Shown here in pieces: positions 1 through 9,914 of a stretch of 40,922 nucleotides of DNA. Under the pieces are notes generated by a model. It saw only the letters and a list, made by a program, of their open reading frames with translations, did no database searches and had not been told where the DNA came from. This DNA comes from Pelargonium nanum (lineage: Eukaryota; Streptophyta; Magnoliopsida; Geraniales; Geraniaceae): the NCBI GenBank assembly GCA_036897485.1, contig JAYMTF010000293.1, forward strand, positions 1-40,922. Reading direction: 5' to 3'. How positions within the stretch are numbered: the first letter of the stretch is position 1; each line of letters opens with the position of its first letter. Made by a program: the position numbers and the translations under genes.

Positions 1-132
1 TCACGATTTGGGGGTGGTCGGAGATTTTATATCGTCGGAGGATTTTGGCGGGAAAGGGTCGGTGTTGGTGGTGCAGCAACAGCGTTGGAGAGGTTAGAGC
101 ATGCGACGAGTGTGAGATCCGAATTCGGATAA
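1..132 (+). CDS. possible 3' end of an ORF cut by the window edge
   Basis: Frame 1 is open from the first base to a TAA at 130-132 (43 codons), reading Gly/Arg-rich and then a short segment ending SVRSEFG. Another + frame is open to about position 97, and a - strand frame covers the same bases, so the coding strand is not settled. The stretch is more GC-rich than the AT-rich DNA after it, which fits the tail of an exon followed by a 3' UTR. I do not recognise the protein. It could equally be non-coding. Confidence 0.2.
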   Translation, partial: SRFGGGRRFYIVGGFWRERVGVGGAATALERLEHATSVRSEFG

Positions 133-586
133 CCATTTTTTTTGCATGTAAATAATTTATGGGTTGTTTTGGTTTGTGCTTTGTAGTGACAAAATTGTAT
201 AAATTTGTACAATATTTTAAAGGACTTTATAATGATAAATACTTATTTGAAGATCATAAAACATTAGTTGTTCCCCTCAAAAAAAAAAAAACATTAGTTG
301 TTAAAAGATGCAACATGCATCAGATTCAAGTTTAGATTACTATTGTTTTTTTTCCACATGGATGATTCATGTGATTTGTCAATAAAAGGATTTGTAGGGA
401 CACATAGTTGTATGATATTTGAGATGAGTTTTGAATGATATTTCATCGGCCAGTTAAACCAGAAAACACTTGCACATCTCTTATATATGTTCCAATAAGC
501 TAAAACCAACAACCCATACACAAAGTGGTTAGCGCACCATTTAGGTACCATAATGTCTTATATTCAAGTCATCGTTGATATTGTAG
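133..586. other. AT-rich intergenic DNA
   Basis: No ORF with coding character. There is a small direct duplication around 263-303 (the words aacattagttgtt repeated either side of a poly-A run). It could hold the 3' UTR of the gene at the left edge. Confidence 0.5.
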
Positions 587-810
587 GTATCCTAGTTTGA
601 GTTTAGTGGCCTACGGTTTCAAAGTCAAGATCTCACGATTGCTATTCAATTCACCGTGGATGCTGATGGTATCCTAGTTTGAGTTTAGTGGCCTACGACT
701 TCTAAAGTCAAGATCTCACGTTTACGGTTTGAGTCACCGTAGACACTGTTAGTATCGTAGTTTGGATTTAGTGGCCTGTGACTTCCAAAGTCAAGATCCC
801 ACTATGGAAA
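587..810. repeat. 82-bp tandem repeat, about 2.7 copies
   Basis: The word tcctagtttgagtttagtgg recurs with the same spacing: anchors lie at 591, 673 and 755 (the last diverged to tcgtagtttggatttagtgg). Each copy continues with an aaagtcaagatctcac block, and the first two with a caccgt(g/a)ga block. The third copy is truncated near 806. It lies just upstream of the SWC6 promoter. Confidence 0.8.
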
Positions 811-873
811 CGTAAGCGTTTGAACCGTTTGGTCAATTTTGATATTTTCTATTTGAAAAGCCTAAAGTATAAT

Positions 874-893
874 TGGGCTCGATGTTTGGCCCA
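874..893. promoter_or_regulatory. site II (TGGGCY) pair in the SWC6 promoter
   Basis: TGGGCT at 874-879 and GGCCCA (TGGGCC reversed) at 888-893 lie about 225 bp before the inferred 5'-UTR splice donor. TGGGCC/T elements are known TCP-binding site II motifs of plant housekeeping promoters. The motifs are seen in the sequence; their function is inferred. Confidence 0.45.
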
Positions 894-1118
894 AGCAGCG
901 TGCCAGTACTTGGTCGTTCAGTTATAGCTGGAAAGACCCACAACAAATTTTTTCGCGCACACACAAAAAAAAAAAAAAAGAAACATCGGCCGGGAAGGTT
1001 CGAGTTTTCGAAGCCAATTTCAGCAAATCGCTGAGCAATTTCCAGGTGGGTTAACGATTCGTCGACAGTAATTTCCGGCAGCCGTTTCGCCGCTTCTTCC
1101 ATTCCGTCTCCGAACTCC

Positions 1119-1878
1119 GTAAGTTTTTCGTCTATTTTGCAAGCAAATGCTCAGCTAATTTACTTTATATCTCGATTCGCAACTCTCTGGCTAATCTCTG
1201 TATCGTTAAATATCTTAATCACATTCTCGACCTTTGGATTTGAGTTAGTGTACCGAGATTTAGGTCAAGCTCTGTGATCGAACATGGTGCGTTGATAGTG
1301 TTCGACGAAATGCCAGTGAGAAAGCTATTTGCTTATTGTTCCTCAATTTATAGTGAATCTATAATATCAGCTCAAATTAAAAAGTTTGTAAGGTTGTGGC
1401 ATTTTGTAGTGTTGAATTTGAGCTCAGAAGAACTAAAATTGCAATTTAATACTAATTACATGCATCTTATTGGAAATTATTGTCTATGGGCTTTTAAGAG
1501 TTTTGTTTTCTCAATCTGTAGAATTGCAAAATTTAGGTCAGGCTCTGTGATCTAACATGTTGTGTTGATACTGTTTAACGAAATGCTAACGAGAGAGCTA
1601 TGGTTTTTTTAGATATTTTCTTATTGTTCCGTATTCTACTGTGAAATCCATTGTTCCTTTGTGGCATCATCTATCACTGAGTATTGAACTCAAAAGAACT
1701 CAAATTGCATTTTGGTCTTAATTACAAGTGTCTTATTATGAATTGATATGTATGTGCTTTTAAGTTTTTGTTCTTTTAATCTGTATTGCAAAAGGGCCTT
1801 AATGCCTTATTAATTCCTATCATTAATTTTGTTTTTCATGATAGAAGTTTTATTCGGCTCATTCAAAAAAGTTTCCAG
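1119..1878 (+). other. probable 5'-UTR intron of SWC6
   Basis: A strong donor (GTAAGT at 1119) follows a GC-richer leader. A pyrimidine-rich stretch ending in CAG at 1876-1878 sits two bases before the SWC6 ATG. The stretch between is AT-rich and carries a tandem duplication. No cDNA was available, so the upstream exon is inferred. Confidence 0.5.
1257..1792. repeat. tandem duplication (period 273 bp) in the SWC6 leader intron
   Basis: The block starting tttaggtca, followed by gctctgtgatc, at about 1257-1529 is repeated with substitutions and small deletions at about 1530-1792. The tctgtgatc anchors are at 1271 and 1544. Both copies run through a cttattgttcc block, an aattaca-tcttatt block and end near aatctgta-attgcaaaa. 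Divergence suggests an old event. Confidence 0.85.
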
Positions 1879-1880
1879 CC

Positions 1881-2928
1881 ATGGACGATGATGCTTCCAA
1901 CCCACTCCGTCGCATGTCGAGCAGAACTCGTAAAGTTGCTTCGAAAATGGCTGCTGCACTTGCAAGCAGTGACAACCGAACACAGGTGTGTGTTTTGTAC
2001 CTTCAGTGAAGGTGGTCGTTTAAGCGTTTGATGGTTTTTGAATTTGTCCTAGCTAATAATATCTTATGAATAATAAACTTGGACTATAATAAATATTAAC
2101 CATGAACTGAAGTTGTGGAGATATGTTATTTTAGGCAGCTCTGGCTCGCCTTGAAGCTTTGGAAAATGATAATGCGGGAATGGAGACAGTAGAGCCTAAT
2201 GATGACGATGAGGCTTCTCTTGATGATGATGATCAAGGTCAAACTTCAATTCTTTCATTTTTTCTTCCATTCATTGTTCCCGCATGTGTGGTTTTTTCTT
2301 AACTGCTATTATGCCGATTTGCCATTGACTGGTTTGTTATGTTAAGAATTGTATGCATATTAGGCTTTAAAATTGCGAATACCTGGCCTTTATACTTGTT
2401 TTTTCCCATTCTTACTGATGGTGATTCTCTCTTATGCCAAAACAATTCTGACTTGAAACTGCAGTGTTTTCACAAAAGAGGCAGGCCAAGGGCACAAAAC
2501 GCAAAACCCGTCAGGCAAAAGCACTTGAAAATGCTAGGAAGGCGCCTAGAACATTCCTTGAGCTATTACATGAGGTAACACAAGGATAAGTAGTTTGTGT
2601 TAAACGCCTTAATATTTGATCTGGAAGCCTTGCCTCATGAACAAATGCTTTAATCTCAATCGTTAATTTTGTTGTGCATGAGTTCATATTTGTTTGTCTT
2701 AAGATGGTTCTCCTATGAAAACAGGCAAATCTGGAAGCCTTGCCTCCTCACATTCCTTCCTACTTGAGGGCTGCAGTAGGACCTCCAAGTTCTACATCGC
2801 GTCGCCATTACTGCACAGTTTGTGGATTCGCTGGCAAATATACTTGTGTTAGGTGTGGAGTGCGCTTCTGCTCATGTCGCTGCCAGAATATTCATAATGA
2901 TACCCGGTGTCTCAAATTCGTTGCCTGA
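1881..2928 (+). CDS. SWC6: SWR1-complex subunit 6, zinc-finger HIT protein
   Basis: Exons 1881-1985, 2135-2237, 2465-2574 and 2725-2928 join in frame to 173 aa, close to the size I recall for Arabidopsis SWC6/SEF (about 171). The start is the first ATG after the 5'-UTR intron and gives MDDDASNPLRRMSSRTRKVA. The middle is acidic (about 50-70) and then basic (about 74-95). The C-terminus is a zf-HIT finger with ligands C136, C139, C147, C150, C155, C159, H163 and C168, matching the family spacing C-x2-C-x7-C-x2-C-x4-C-x3-C-x3-H-x4-C. SWC6 is a core subunit of the SWR1 remodeller, which deposits H2A.Z in chromatin and in plants helps keep FLC-type flowering repressors active. It converges on the laccase gene. 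A cryptic exon-like piece with AG/GT borders lies downstream at about 3259-3306. Confidence 0.93.
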
Positions 2929-3771
2929 ATCGTCATAAACTTTGGATGTTCAAAATTTGTAAATTTGTTTGAACTACAAGCTGATTAACTGTTTTATTGC
3001 AAAGCCATTAAGCAACAGATTTGTATGAGCATCACTACTTCAGTTATATTTATTTGTTGCTTCTATGGTATACTTGGGCCATCAAGATTTGTAAATTTGG
3101 TGAAATTTCATGCTGATGTAATGTACTAATGTCATATTCCAGAGCTACTTCATCAAATATTTATATGGCTAGTTGCTTCTTCTTTATCTATTATTGTTCT
3201 TTCTCTGTACATTTTATGTTGATATAGTTGGTCTGAAAAATCTTTCTGAATCTTTCAGGTTATTTGCCATATTGGTGCACAATCAAGGTTGCCATCTCCT
3301 TTTCCGGTAAGGTCATGCTTTATTATAAAAAAATTATCATTCGAAAGTGAAAAACATGGGGAAGTCGAGTCAATTACGGTTGTTTTTGTCAAATCTTTGA
3401 AACTAAATTCATTTCTTAAGGTCACAGAGTTTTGCTAAACGGATGCTTGGCCTTTCAACTAGCATATAGAGTGCTGATGCAACATGAGTTGGTATTAATG
3501 TTACAAATCTGAAGCTCCTTCCATTGGTTCTAAGGCTTAAACACTCACCTAAAATGATAACATGCCAAAATAGCTGCTTAAATTATATAGCTTCATTCAA
3601 ATGTAGACTTTAAGCTGGAGAGGGAATTGTACAATACATGTAAGGAAACAATCAAGACACTAGATTTGGGCAAACAAGTACATGTAGATCTAAAAACTAA
3701 GCCAATCTCAACAAATCTTGCATAATTTGGAAGGCTGTACTGAAATTATGAGCTCTGTTTTTTGTATCAGC
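2929..3771. other. convergent intergenic region SWC6 / laccase
   Basis: It holds the 3' UTRs of both flanking genes. There is an imperfect internal repeat (words around tcaa-atttgtaaattt at about 2950 and 3085). A 48-bp piece at 3259-3306 is bounded by a pyrimidine tract plus CAG and by GTAAGG, and could be an alternative 3' exon of SWC6. No other coding sequence is seen. Confidence 0.5.
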
Positions 3772-6700
3772 TTAACATCTGGGCAGATCTGCTGGTGGAG
3801 GCTGCACTGACTGCAATTCACCAACCCCATTCTCAACCAGGAAAGCCATGGCCAAACCAGTGCCAAGATGTGCATCAATGTGACAGTGCATAAACCAAAT
3901 TCCTGGATTATCTGCCACAAACCGGATAGCCACCCATCCACCTGGAGGTGTTCCAATGGTGTTTCTCTGCGGCGGGTCAATGAGGTTGAATCTAGCCGTA
4001 TCTGTGCTCGGGTTGAAGTTACCAAAACCCGAACCGAGCACATAGAAATGGTATCCATGAAGATGCATCGGGTGGTCCTCAGTCGTGACTATACTCGTAT
4101 CCTGAAGCACAATCTGTATGGTAGAACCAAACTTCACCTTGTAGACCTTAGTTCCCGGAGAAGTTTGCCATAATCCTCTGGGAACATTTCCGGTGTAATC
4201 AAACTTCACAGGCGGCGTTGGAGGGAAGTCTGTGGTGAAAACACCGGGTTGACCCTGGTAGTAGGCTTGCATCAGGGAATTGACCGTTGGGAACACGAAA
4301 GAGACATTGTTAATGCTGGCGCTGAAACGGGTTCCATTAGGACCTTGGCATCGCGGGTTGGGGAGAGGATGTGTACAGTTGTTGAGTCCTAACCCTACTG
4401 TGAAGAACAGGTTGTGATCAATCTTGGAAGGGACTTCAACTCTAGAAGGACTCTTTATCTGAGCTGTGAATGCTGTTGATGTAGCTGTGTCATTGTAAGC
4501 TGGAAGCTGAGGTAATATTGGTCTTAAACCTTGTCCTTTTTTCGCAGTACTGATTGATTTTGATTTATATTCTAAAATTGCAGTAGTGGTGGTGTTGTCG
4601 AAGGCGGCGTTTTGAGCAGTGTTGTAGGCACGAGCGGCCATGTAGTAGAGAGCTGGAGGCTGATCAGCAGTGAGGAGGAGATCGAAAGTCTGGCCAGGAC
4701 CTATCATGATCACATTGGTTGTGAAGGGCTTGGTGTAGATAGCATCGGCAGCTACAACAGTGAGTTTGTGATTCGCAACAGAAAAGAAGAGTTCTTGATT
4801 GAGTGCAGAGTTGATGACTCTCAGGAGAATTGTCTCGCCAGATTCGACTGGGAATCTCATGGTTTCTGCATTTCAAGGTATGAAACTCTTATTATGTTAT
4901 TGCAATAGCATAGATTATCGACAACTAGGGCCGTTCACAATTGGGTACAAACCGAAATGTTGGACCCAACAAGACCAAATAGGTTTGGTCCGTCAGTCTG
5001 ATCCGGTCCCTGTAGAGCAAAAAATTTAAACCCTAACTGGAAACACTCAAAATTTGACTCACATTTTACGGGTTCAGGTTGCATAAAATAGACCATATTA
5101 GTTTTTGGATTGGGTTGGGCAAACCCGCAACCCAACCCAACCCCAATCTGCACGGACTTGGACCTCTTTCGGGTCAGGTTCGGATTAGGTCTTTTCAACC
5201 CGAAATGACCTGGTCCGGTTTTTGGTCATGGTCCAATGTGGACAGTAAACACCTATTGGCAATCAAATGATTAGGAGAAAGAAGCTAAAGTAAATATACC
5301 TTTGGAGGAGCATCGGTAGAGATCACCCGGCTGACCATTAATGGTGTAAGCATCAGACACATTTGGAGCTGCTCCTGTAAATTGTGCCAACTTGAGAACA
5401 TCCATGGGGTTTCTGTCCCACCATTCAGCTATTTGGTCATGCCAAAGATTCAAGAAATGAGTACTCATTGTTTCAAAGAAACTACCCCCAACCCTAACAC
5501 TATAGCAGATAGGACGTGAACCCGAAATTTTACCCGCTTTTGAGATAAAATATACTCAATTAATTTGTGAACTCATTTTAAGACAGAGAGTAACTCACAC
5601 TCCCCATTCTTGCCCTAGGACGGTTAGGAATGGTTCCCCAACCCTAATTTCCGAACGAGGGCAAAACCACTCCTCCCCGCCCCTATCCTCGTAAAGTTAC
5701 ACCCCGCCCTAGTCCAGCGTGGGTGCGACCTTGCTTGGCGAGCGAGCTGCTTGACAAGGCTAGTGTGCCCGCGGCTTGCCTGGTGAGCAAGCCACTTGAC
5801 ATGGCTAGCGAGCACGCTGCATGGAGCGAGCTACTAAGCTATGAATTGTGAGAGGTACGTACCTAGAAGGATTGGAAGTTCGTGTTTGGGCATAGGGAAA
5901 GGATATGGAGAGCCCAACTTGGGGTAGATGATGAGAGCACCATAGACAGTAGCTCTAAGCCACTTGCTGTGAGCATGCCACCACAATGTACCTTCTTGCT
6001 CTACAATGGTGTATCGGTATGTGTAGGTTTCGCCAGGCCTAATTGGGCACTGTGTGATGTATTCTGGACCATCTGCCCATGGATTCCTCAGCTGCCGAAT
6101 TCCATGCCTAGAATTATCGATATCAAATTAGTCATCGACACCCGGAAGAAGAAAAAGTTATACAAAATTTGCACTGTTTTTGAAGACTAAAGAATCGGAA
6201 AATACAAAATTTGCAACTTTTGTTGAATTGTAGAGTTACCAATGGAGGGAGACATTGTATTGAACTCTGTTAGTGACTTTGATGACAAGAGTGTCTCCAT
6301 TTCTTGCTTCCAATGTTGGCCCTGGAAATTGACCGTTGACAGTTACTGAGTTGTGGGTTCTGCACAGCCTCCTCACCGGTCTTGTTTCAACCTATTTTCA
6401 TTCATATTCAAATGAACAGTAAAATTGTTATGTAACACGGGTGTTAAGAATGTAGATTTTGTGCAACATCACATGAAAAATTGTATACAGGAATCTCCCA
6501 AGACTATATAATAGTAAAAATCTTGTGCAAAGGTAGTGTTCGTAAAAGAATACGGGTGGAGCCACATTGGTTCGTCTTTTGGCTTCGATATCATTAAACA
6601 ATTAGTTGATATGAGAATTATCAGTATTGTTGTTTTCAAGTTGCATTATAAGTCAAGAAAATAGAGAGAGAGTGTGTGTATATATATATTATATTTTAAA

Positions 6701-6829
6701 AAGTTGATGTCAATGATGAGAACTTACAACAAAGTCATGGTAGTGAGTTTCTGCATCCACAAAAGAAGATAGGAGAGCAGAAATGACAAGGAGTCCAAGG
6801 AAGAGGCAATAAGTAGACAATGGCTTCAT
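3772..6829 (-). CDS. laccase (multicopper oxidase), LAC5/12/13 type
   Basis: Minus-strand exons 6829-6728, 6391-6240, 6107-5863, 5428-5300 and 4865-3772 join in frame to 573 aa. An in-frame ATG at 6850 would add 7 residues. A signal peptide covers about 1-26, so the enzyme is secreted to the cell wall, where laccases oxidise monolignols and other phenolics. All copper motifs are present: HWHG at 84-87, WWHAH at 127-131, HPMHLHG with H474/H477/H479, and HCHIDAH at 536-542, with Leu547 as the T1 axial residue. There are many N-x-S/T sites. The stretches [20 protein letters not shown] and [20 protein letters not shown], and the C-terminal DLPRC, match the LAC5/12/13 group better than LAC4/17 or TT10. 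Intron 4 carries a degenerate GGGTT-type repeat and intron 3 a GC-rich minisatellite. Confidence 0.95.
4796..4816 (-). promoter_or_regulatory. predicted miR397-type target site in the laccase mRNA
   Basis: The + strand here equals the 21-nt miR397 sequence (as I remember it) except at miRNA positions 2 and 14, so the mRNA is complementary at 19 of 21 bases. It encodes VINSALNQ, the conserved stretch that holds the miR397 site in LAC2/4/17-type genes. The mismatch at position 2 weakens the prediction. Confidence 0.6.
4930..5240. repeat. degenerate GGGTT/AACCC-rich repeat in laccase intron 4
   Basis: Low-complexity prose-like DNA built from words such as cgggttcaggtt, ggattgggttggg, aacccaacccaacc and gacctggtccggt. 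Similar words recur at other places in the window (about 23260-23410, 24200-24440, 33680-33890, 38400-38640). It has no coding potential. Confidence 0.6.
5731..5836. repeat. GC-rich minisatellite (about 44 bp x 2.4) in laccase intron 3
   Basis: Two full units around ttgcttggcgagcgagctgc and cttgcctggtgagcaagcca, each followed by ttgaca(a/t)ggctag, and a third partial unit (atggagcgagctact). A ccccgcccc-rich stretch precedes it at 5600-5710. It is clearly more GC-rich than the rest of the intron. Confidence 0.65.
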
Positions 6830-6901
6830 TGTGAGGTTGTGAACTAGCATTGCTCTATGAGGTGGTGGTGGTGTGTGTGTGAGCTACAAGCCTATGGAAG
6901 A

Positions 6902-6912
6902 CTATTTATATA
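6902..6912 (-). promoter_or_regulatory. TATA box of the laccase gene
   Basis: TATATAAATAG on the minus strand, 52-73 bp upstream of the two candidate ATGs. This is the normal place for a plant TATA box with a short leader. The leader itself has a CA/CCA-rich run at 6861-6881. Confidence 0.7.
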
Positions 6913-7038
6913 GTAATAAGGCAAGAAATGGGAGTGTGGATTAATATTATGATTTGTTATTGCTTGGTTGTTTTTAAAAGTATCATTGACAAATTAGGTT
7001 TTGAGTCAACAAGATACTTGGATTTTAGGACCACCAAG

Positions 7039-7045
7039 ACCAACC
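7039..7045. promoter_or_regulatory. AC-element (ACCAACC) in the laccase promoter
   Basis: ACCAACC about 130 bp upstream of the TATA box. AC elements bind R2R3-MYB factors of lignin and phenylpropanoid regulation, which suits a laccase. A 7-mer can occur by chance, so this is suggestive only. Confidence 0.35.
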
Positions 7046-7998
7046 TATAAAGAGGATTTGGTGCACCCACTAGACTATAACTAGCTACATTTTAGTAGGA
7101 CATGTTAGAAAACATATTAAAAGAATATTCAAGAAAATAAGTGATTTTGAGAAAATCAATCATTTGGTTGTAGATGTTTATGTTGTGTTGAAATATAGAT
7201 GACAATTTGTATCAAATTAATGACATCTGAAATTCGACCCACGTTTTAACGAGTTTGAATTATGTAAAATGAATTTGATTAATCATCGAATTAGTTCAAG
7301 TTTGCAATGAGAAAATTGTGGGTCGGTTCAAATCCTTCACAATATATACAAAATGGGAAGTTCCTTTATTTTATAATGACATTCATTCCCCTTCACAATT
7401 TACTAGTCCTCTAATACAATGAATTATACTCGAATCTTTTCATGCTAAAATTATGATAAATTATTTCAAAGAAGAGAACAAACAACAAGGAGTCTTAAGT
7501 AATTCAGACTTAACCAAAATATAATAAAGGAATCGGATTCAGGTAGACGTTATGCGTATGAAAGTCAACTGAAACAATATAATTAATAGTTAATGACATT
7601 ACATATTCTTATTTGTTTGACTGAGTTTATTTTGTTTTTTTTCTCCACAAGAAGAAATCTTATGAATCACAAGACCGTTGGGGAGAGGTTGAAATTTAGT
7701 TAAGGTTTTGGTGACTGTGTGTCCACTTTTGAAAGCTTCAATTAACCAATTTTATATAGTAGAAAATTGTCTGCAAAAAGAGTCTCATGGAATCGACATC
7801 ATTGAATTAAAAAGCATAATTCAACCTTGGCAATCATTGAATTAAATTAAAAAAAAAACATTTTAATTTTTGGTAGACATACCCAACTCCATGATGATTA
7901 ACATTTACAACCTTGGCAAACCATTTTAAAGTTCTGTTTTTTTTGAAGAGTTAAAAAAGCATAAATAATTCTCATGATGAATTTAACATACTTTGTAC

Positions 7999-8090
7999 TA
8001 CCAACACCAAGTGGTAGAGTGGATAGGTGTTTGTGGTGTGATTTGTAATGTGGGTGTGTGAGTTTACATAATAAAAACTTTAAAAAATAT
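7999..8090 (+). repeat. possible SINE fragment with A-box-like head
   Basis: TGGTAGAGTGG at about 8012-8022 fits the RNA polymerase III A box of tRNA-derived SINEs. The downstream gtgggtgtgtgagttt is only a weak B box, and no target duplication is visible. Confidence 0.25.
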
Positions 8091-8619
8091 ACTTTGTACT
8101 AAACCTACAATGTTTGAAGTGGAGCATGTAGCCAATAATCACTGATTTATCAACCTAATCATCATTTAATTAAACATCAATCAAGGCACTAATTGGCACA
8201 TACTACTTGGTAGTATTTATATAATATTAAAGTGAAGCAGGTTTGAGAGGTCTACTGGCTATGCTTTGTTTACAACAACAACATGATCATCAGAGAGATG
8301 ATTGCAACCTATAACCACACTTCTCTATTTCTAATGAGTTGGTTACCTGCCCACTGACTTGCTTCAAATGTTTTTGACATCTCAACACTATATATCAATG
8401 TACATAGATAGGATGAGTCAGTCAGCTGACACGTCGTGAATTAAAATTTGTACTCGTTCCAATAAATTTGTGAGCATGGACGCCCACCTAGATCCAATTC
8501 AAATGTGTCCTGACAAAGATCTCAACCATACAGTTACGACTCTTTGCTCTCTCTTTGTATACACAAATTTCAGAAGTTGCATGTTAGAGATACTTCCTAT
8601 GACTTGTATCTAGAGCTTA

Positions 8620-9310
8620 CAATTCGTGTGTGCTTACCGTGATGAAGGGGTATTGTGTACTGCATGATACATGTAACACAGTAACAAAAAGGGCTGCGTT
8701 GACATGACACAATTGACCAACACAAACCAACATATTACGCATAATAAAACAAATATGTTTGAAACAACACAACTTAACGCATTTAACACAACATATTACA
8801 ACACTACTAATTAATTGTGTGTTTTGAAAGCCCAACACAATAAGACGCGATTACAAAACGTGAGCAGAAACACACTAAGTTAAACTTACAATTGTAACTT
8901 GTTTTGAGAGGGAAGTTTAGCAGGTGATTGAGCTACAAAACAGAAGTAATGCTCTTGTTTTCCATAACCACTTTGAGCTGGCATGTACGAGGTAAATATG
9001 AACAGTGTTATATGAGCTAACACATAAAACAAACCCGACATGTTTAACTAAACAAGTTGACACGACCTAACAAGTTTTGCATGTCAAAATTTGTCCTATT
9101 CAACATAACAATGTTGACTAGCAAGGGTTTTGTAAGTAAGTGTGCTAGGTGTTTTGGGAACTAAACACAAACACAACACGATTATAAAACGTGTTGCAGA
9201 CTCCAACACAAACACGAAAAGATTACAAAACTAATGAGCCCAAACAAGATTCATGTTGAGACACGAATTGCTAACTCTAACCTGCAACTATACTTAATAG
9301 ACTCGACCTC
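8620..9310. repeat. degenerate acacgac/cacaac repeat region
   Basis: Words such as caacacaa, acacgattataaaacgtg, gcgattacaaaacgtg, aaaagattacaaaac and gttgacacgacctaacaag recur several times (about 8850, 9170, 9215, 9055). It resembles an old, scrambled repeat of the CGTGTCGTGTT type scattered in angiosperm intergenic DNA. No ORF is supported. Confidence 0.55.
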
Positions 9311-9914
9311 ACGGTTTAAAATTTCAACTAAAGAAATGTGAAACTCAAGCCTCAAAGGCTCAAACCATTTAGGTGTACTCTTCAGCACAAATTTCAACAA
9401 GTGATGTTGCTTTGTTGCCAAGTGGGGCAGAGAGGAAAATTCAATAGGTTTTGTCCCCTCAAGGACAAAAGAGTATTTTCACAAGGGGCAAGAATTCTTA
9501 AACCTGCTCTACCAACTACTATAACCCACAGCTGCAATAAGATCATACTTTTTCCAAACACAAGTTCAATCTTTCAATATTCAAAATTTTACAGATAAGA
9601 AACGGATGATACACTAAAACTCATCGTTATCGCTTGAAAAGAAGTTACAAAGAATGTTGGCATCGGAAACTAACCTGATGACAAAATTTTCAGCAATTTA
9701 TTTAGTGCACATCTTTAAAACGATGGAAATGCAGTAGAAACAAAATACCAAAACTGCTCGTTCGGCTGCAGACCCATCTTGCATAACAATCTCTAAAAAA
9801 GGTAGATTAAGAACAAAGCAAAAGAAGAACTCATACCCGATACTCCACTCGGCGTCTCGCCGCATTGCATGGCCAACGTAAAGCACCAACAGATTAAGCC
9901 AAGAGCGCAACATT

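Larger units (their letters stand above)
6851..9914. other. intergenic: laccase promoter side and NAA25 3' side
   Basis: Three kb without a credible gene. Near 6850-7100 lie the laccase TATA box and an AC element. 7200-7350 has the degenerate acccacgttttaacgagttt-type words. 7995-8090 has a possible SINE head. 8620-9310 is a degenerate acacgac repeat. 9300-9914 is likely 3' UTR and flank of NAA25. Short ORFs here (for example 8617-8838 minus, 9338-9598 plus, 9698-9913 minus) show no family resemblance. Confidence 0.6.

Noticed and set aside
985..1102. Minus-strand ORF beginning MEEAAKRLPEITVDES that reads like a protein N-terminus
   Set aside because: It lies in the inferred SWC6 promoter and leader on the opposite strand, runs into a poly-T tract after about 39 codons and has no clear splice donor or downstream exon. 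Most likely chance.
4930..5240. Telomere-like repeat (aaccctaac at 5031, aacccaaccc runs)
   Set aside because: No run of TTTAGGG units; the words belong to the scrambled GGGTT-type repeat.
6770..6800. miR408-like sequence in laccase exon 1 (tgcctcttccttgga)
   Set aside because: The mRNA carries the miRNA-sense sequence, not its complement, so it cannot be a miR408 target. It encodes signal-peptide residues and is probably coincidence, though miR408 does target some LAC12/13 genes in Arabidopsis.
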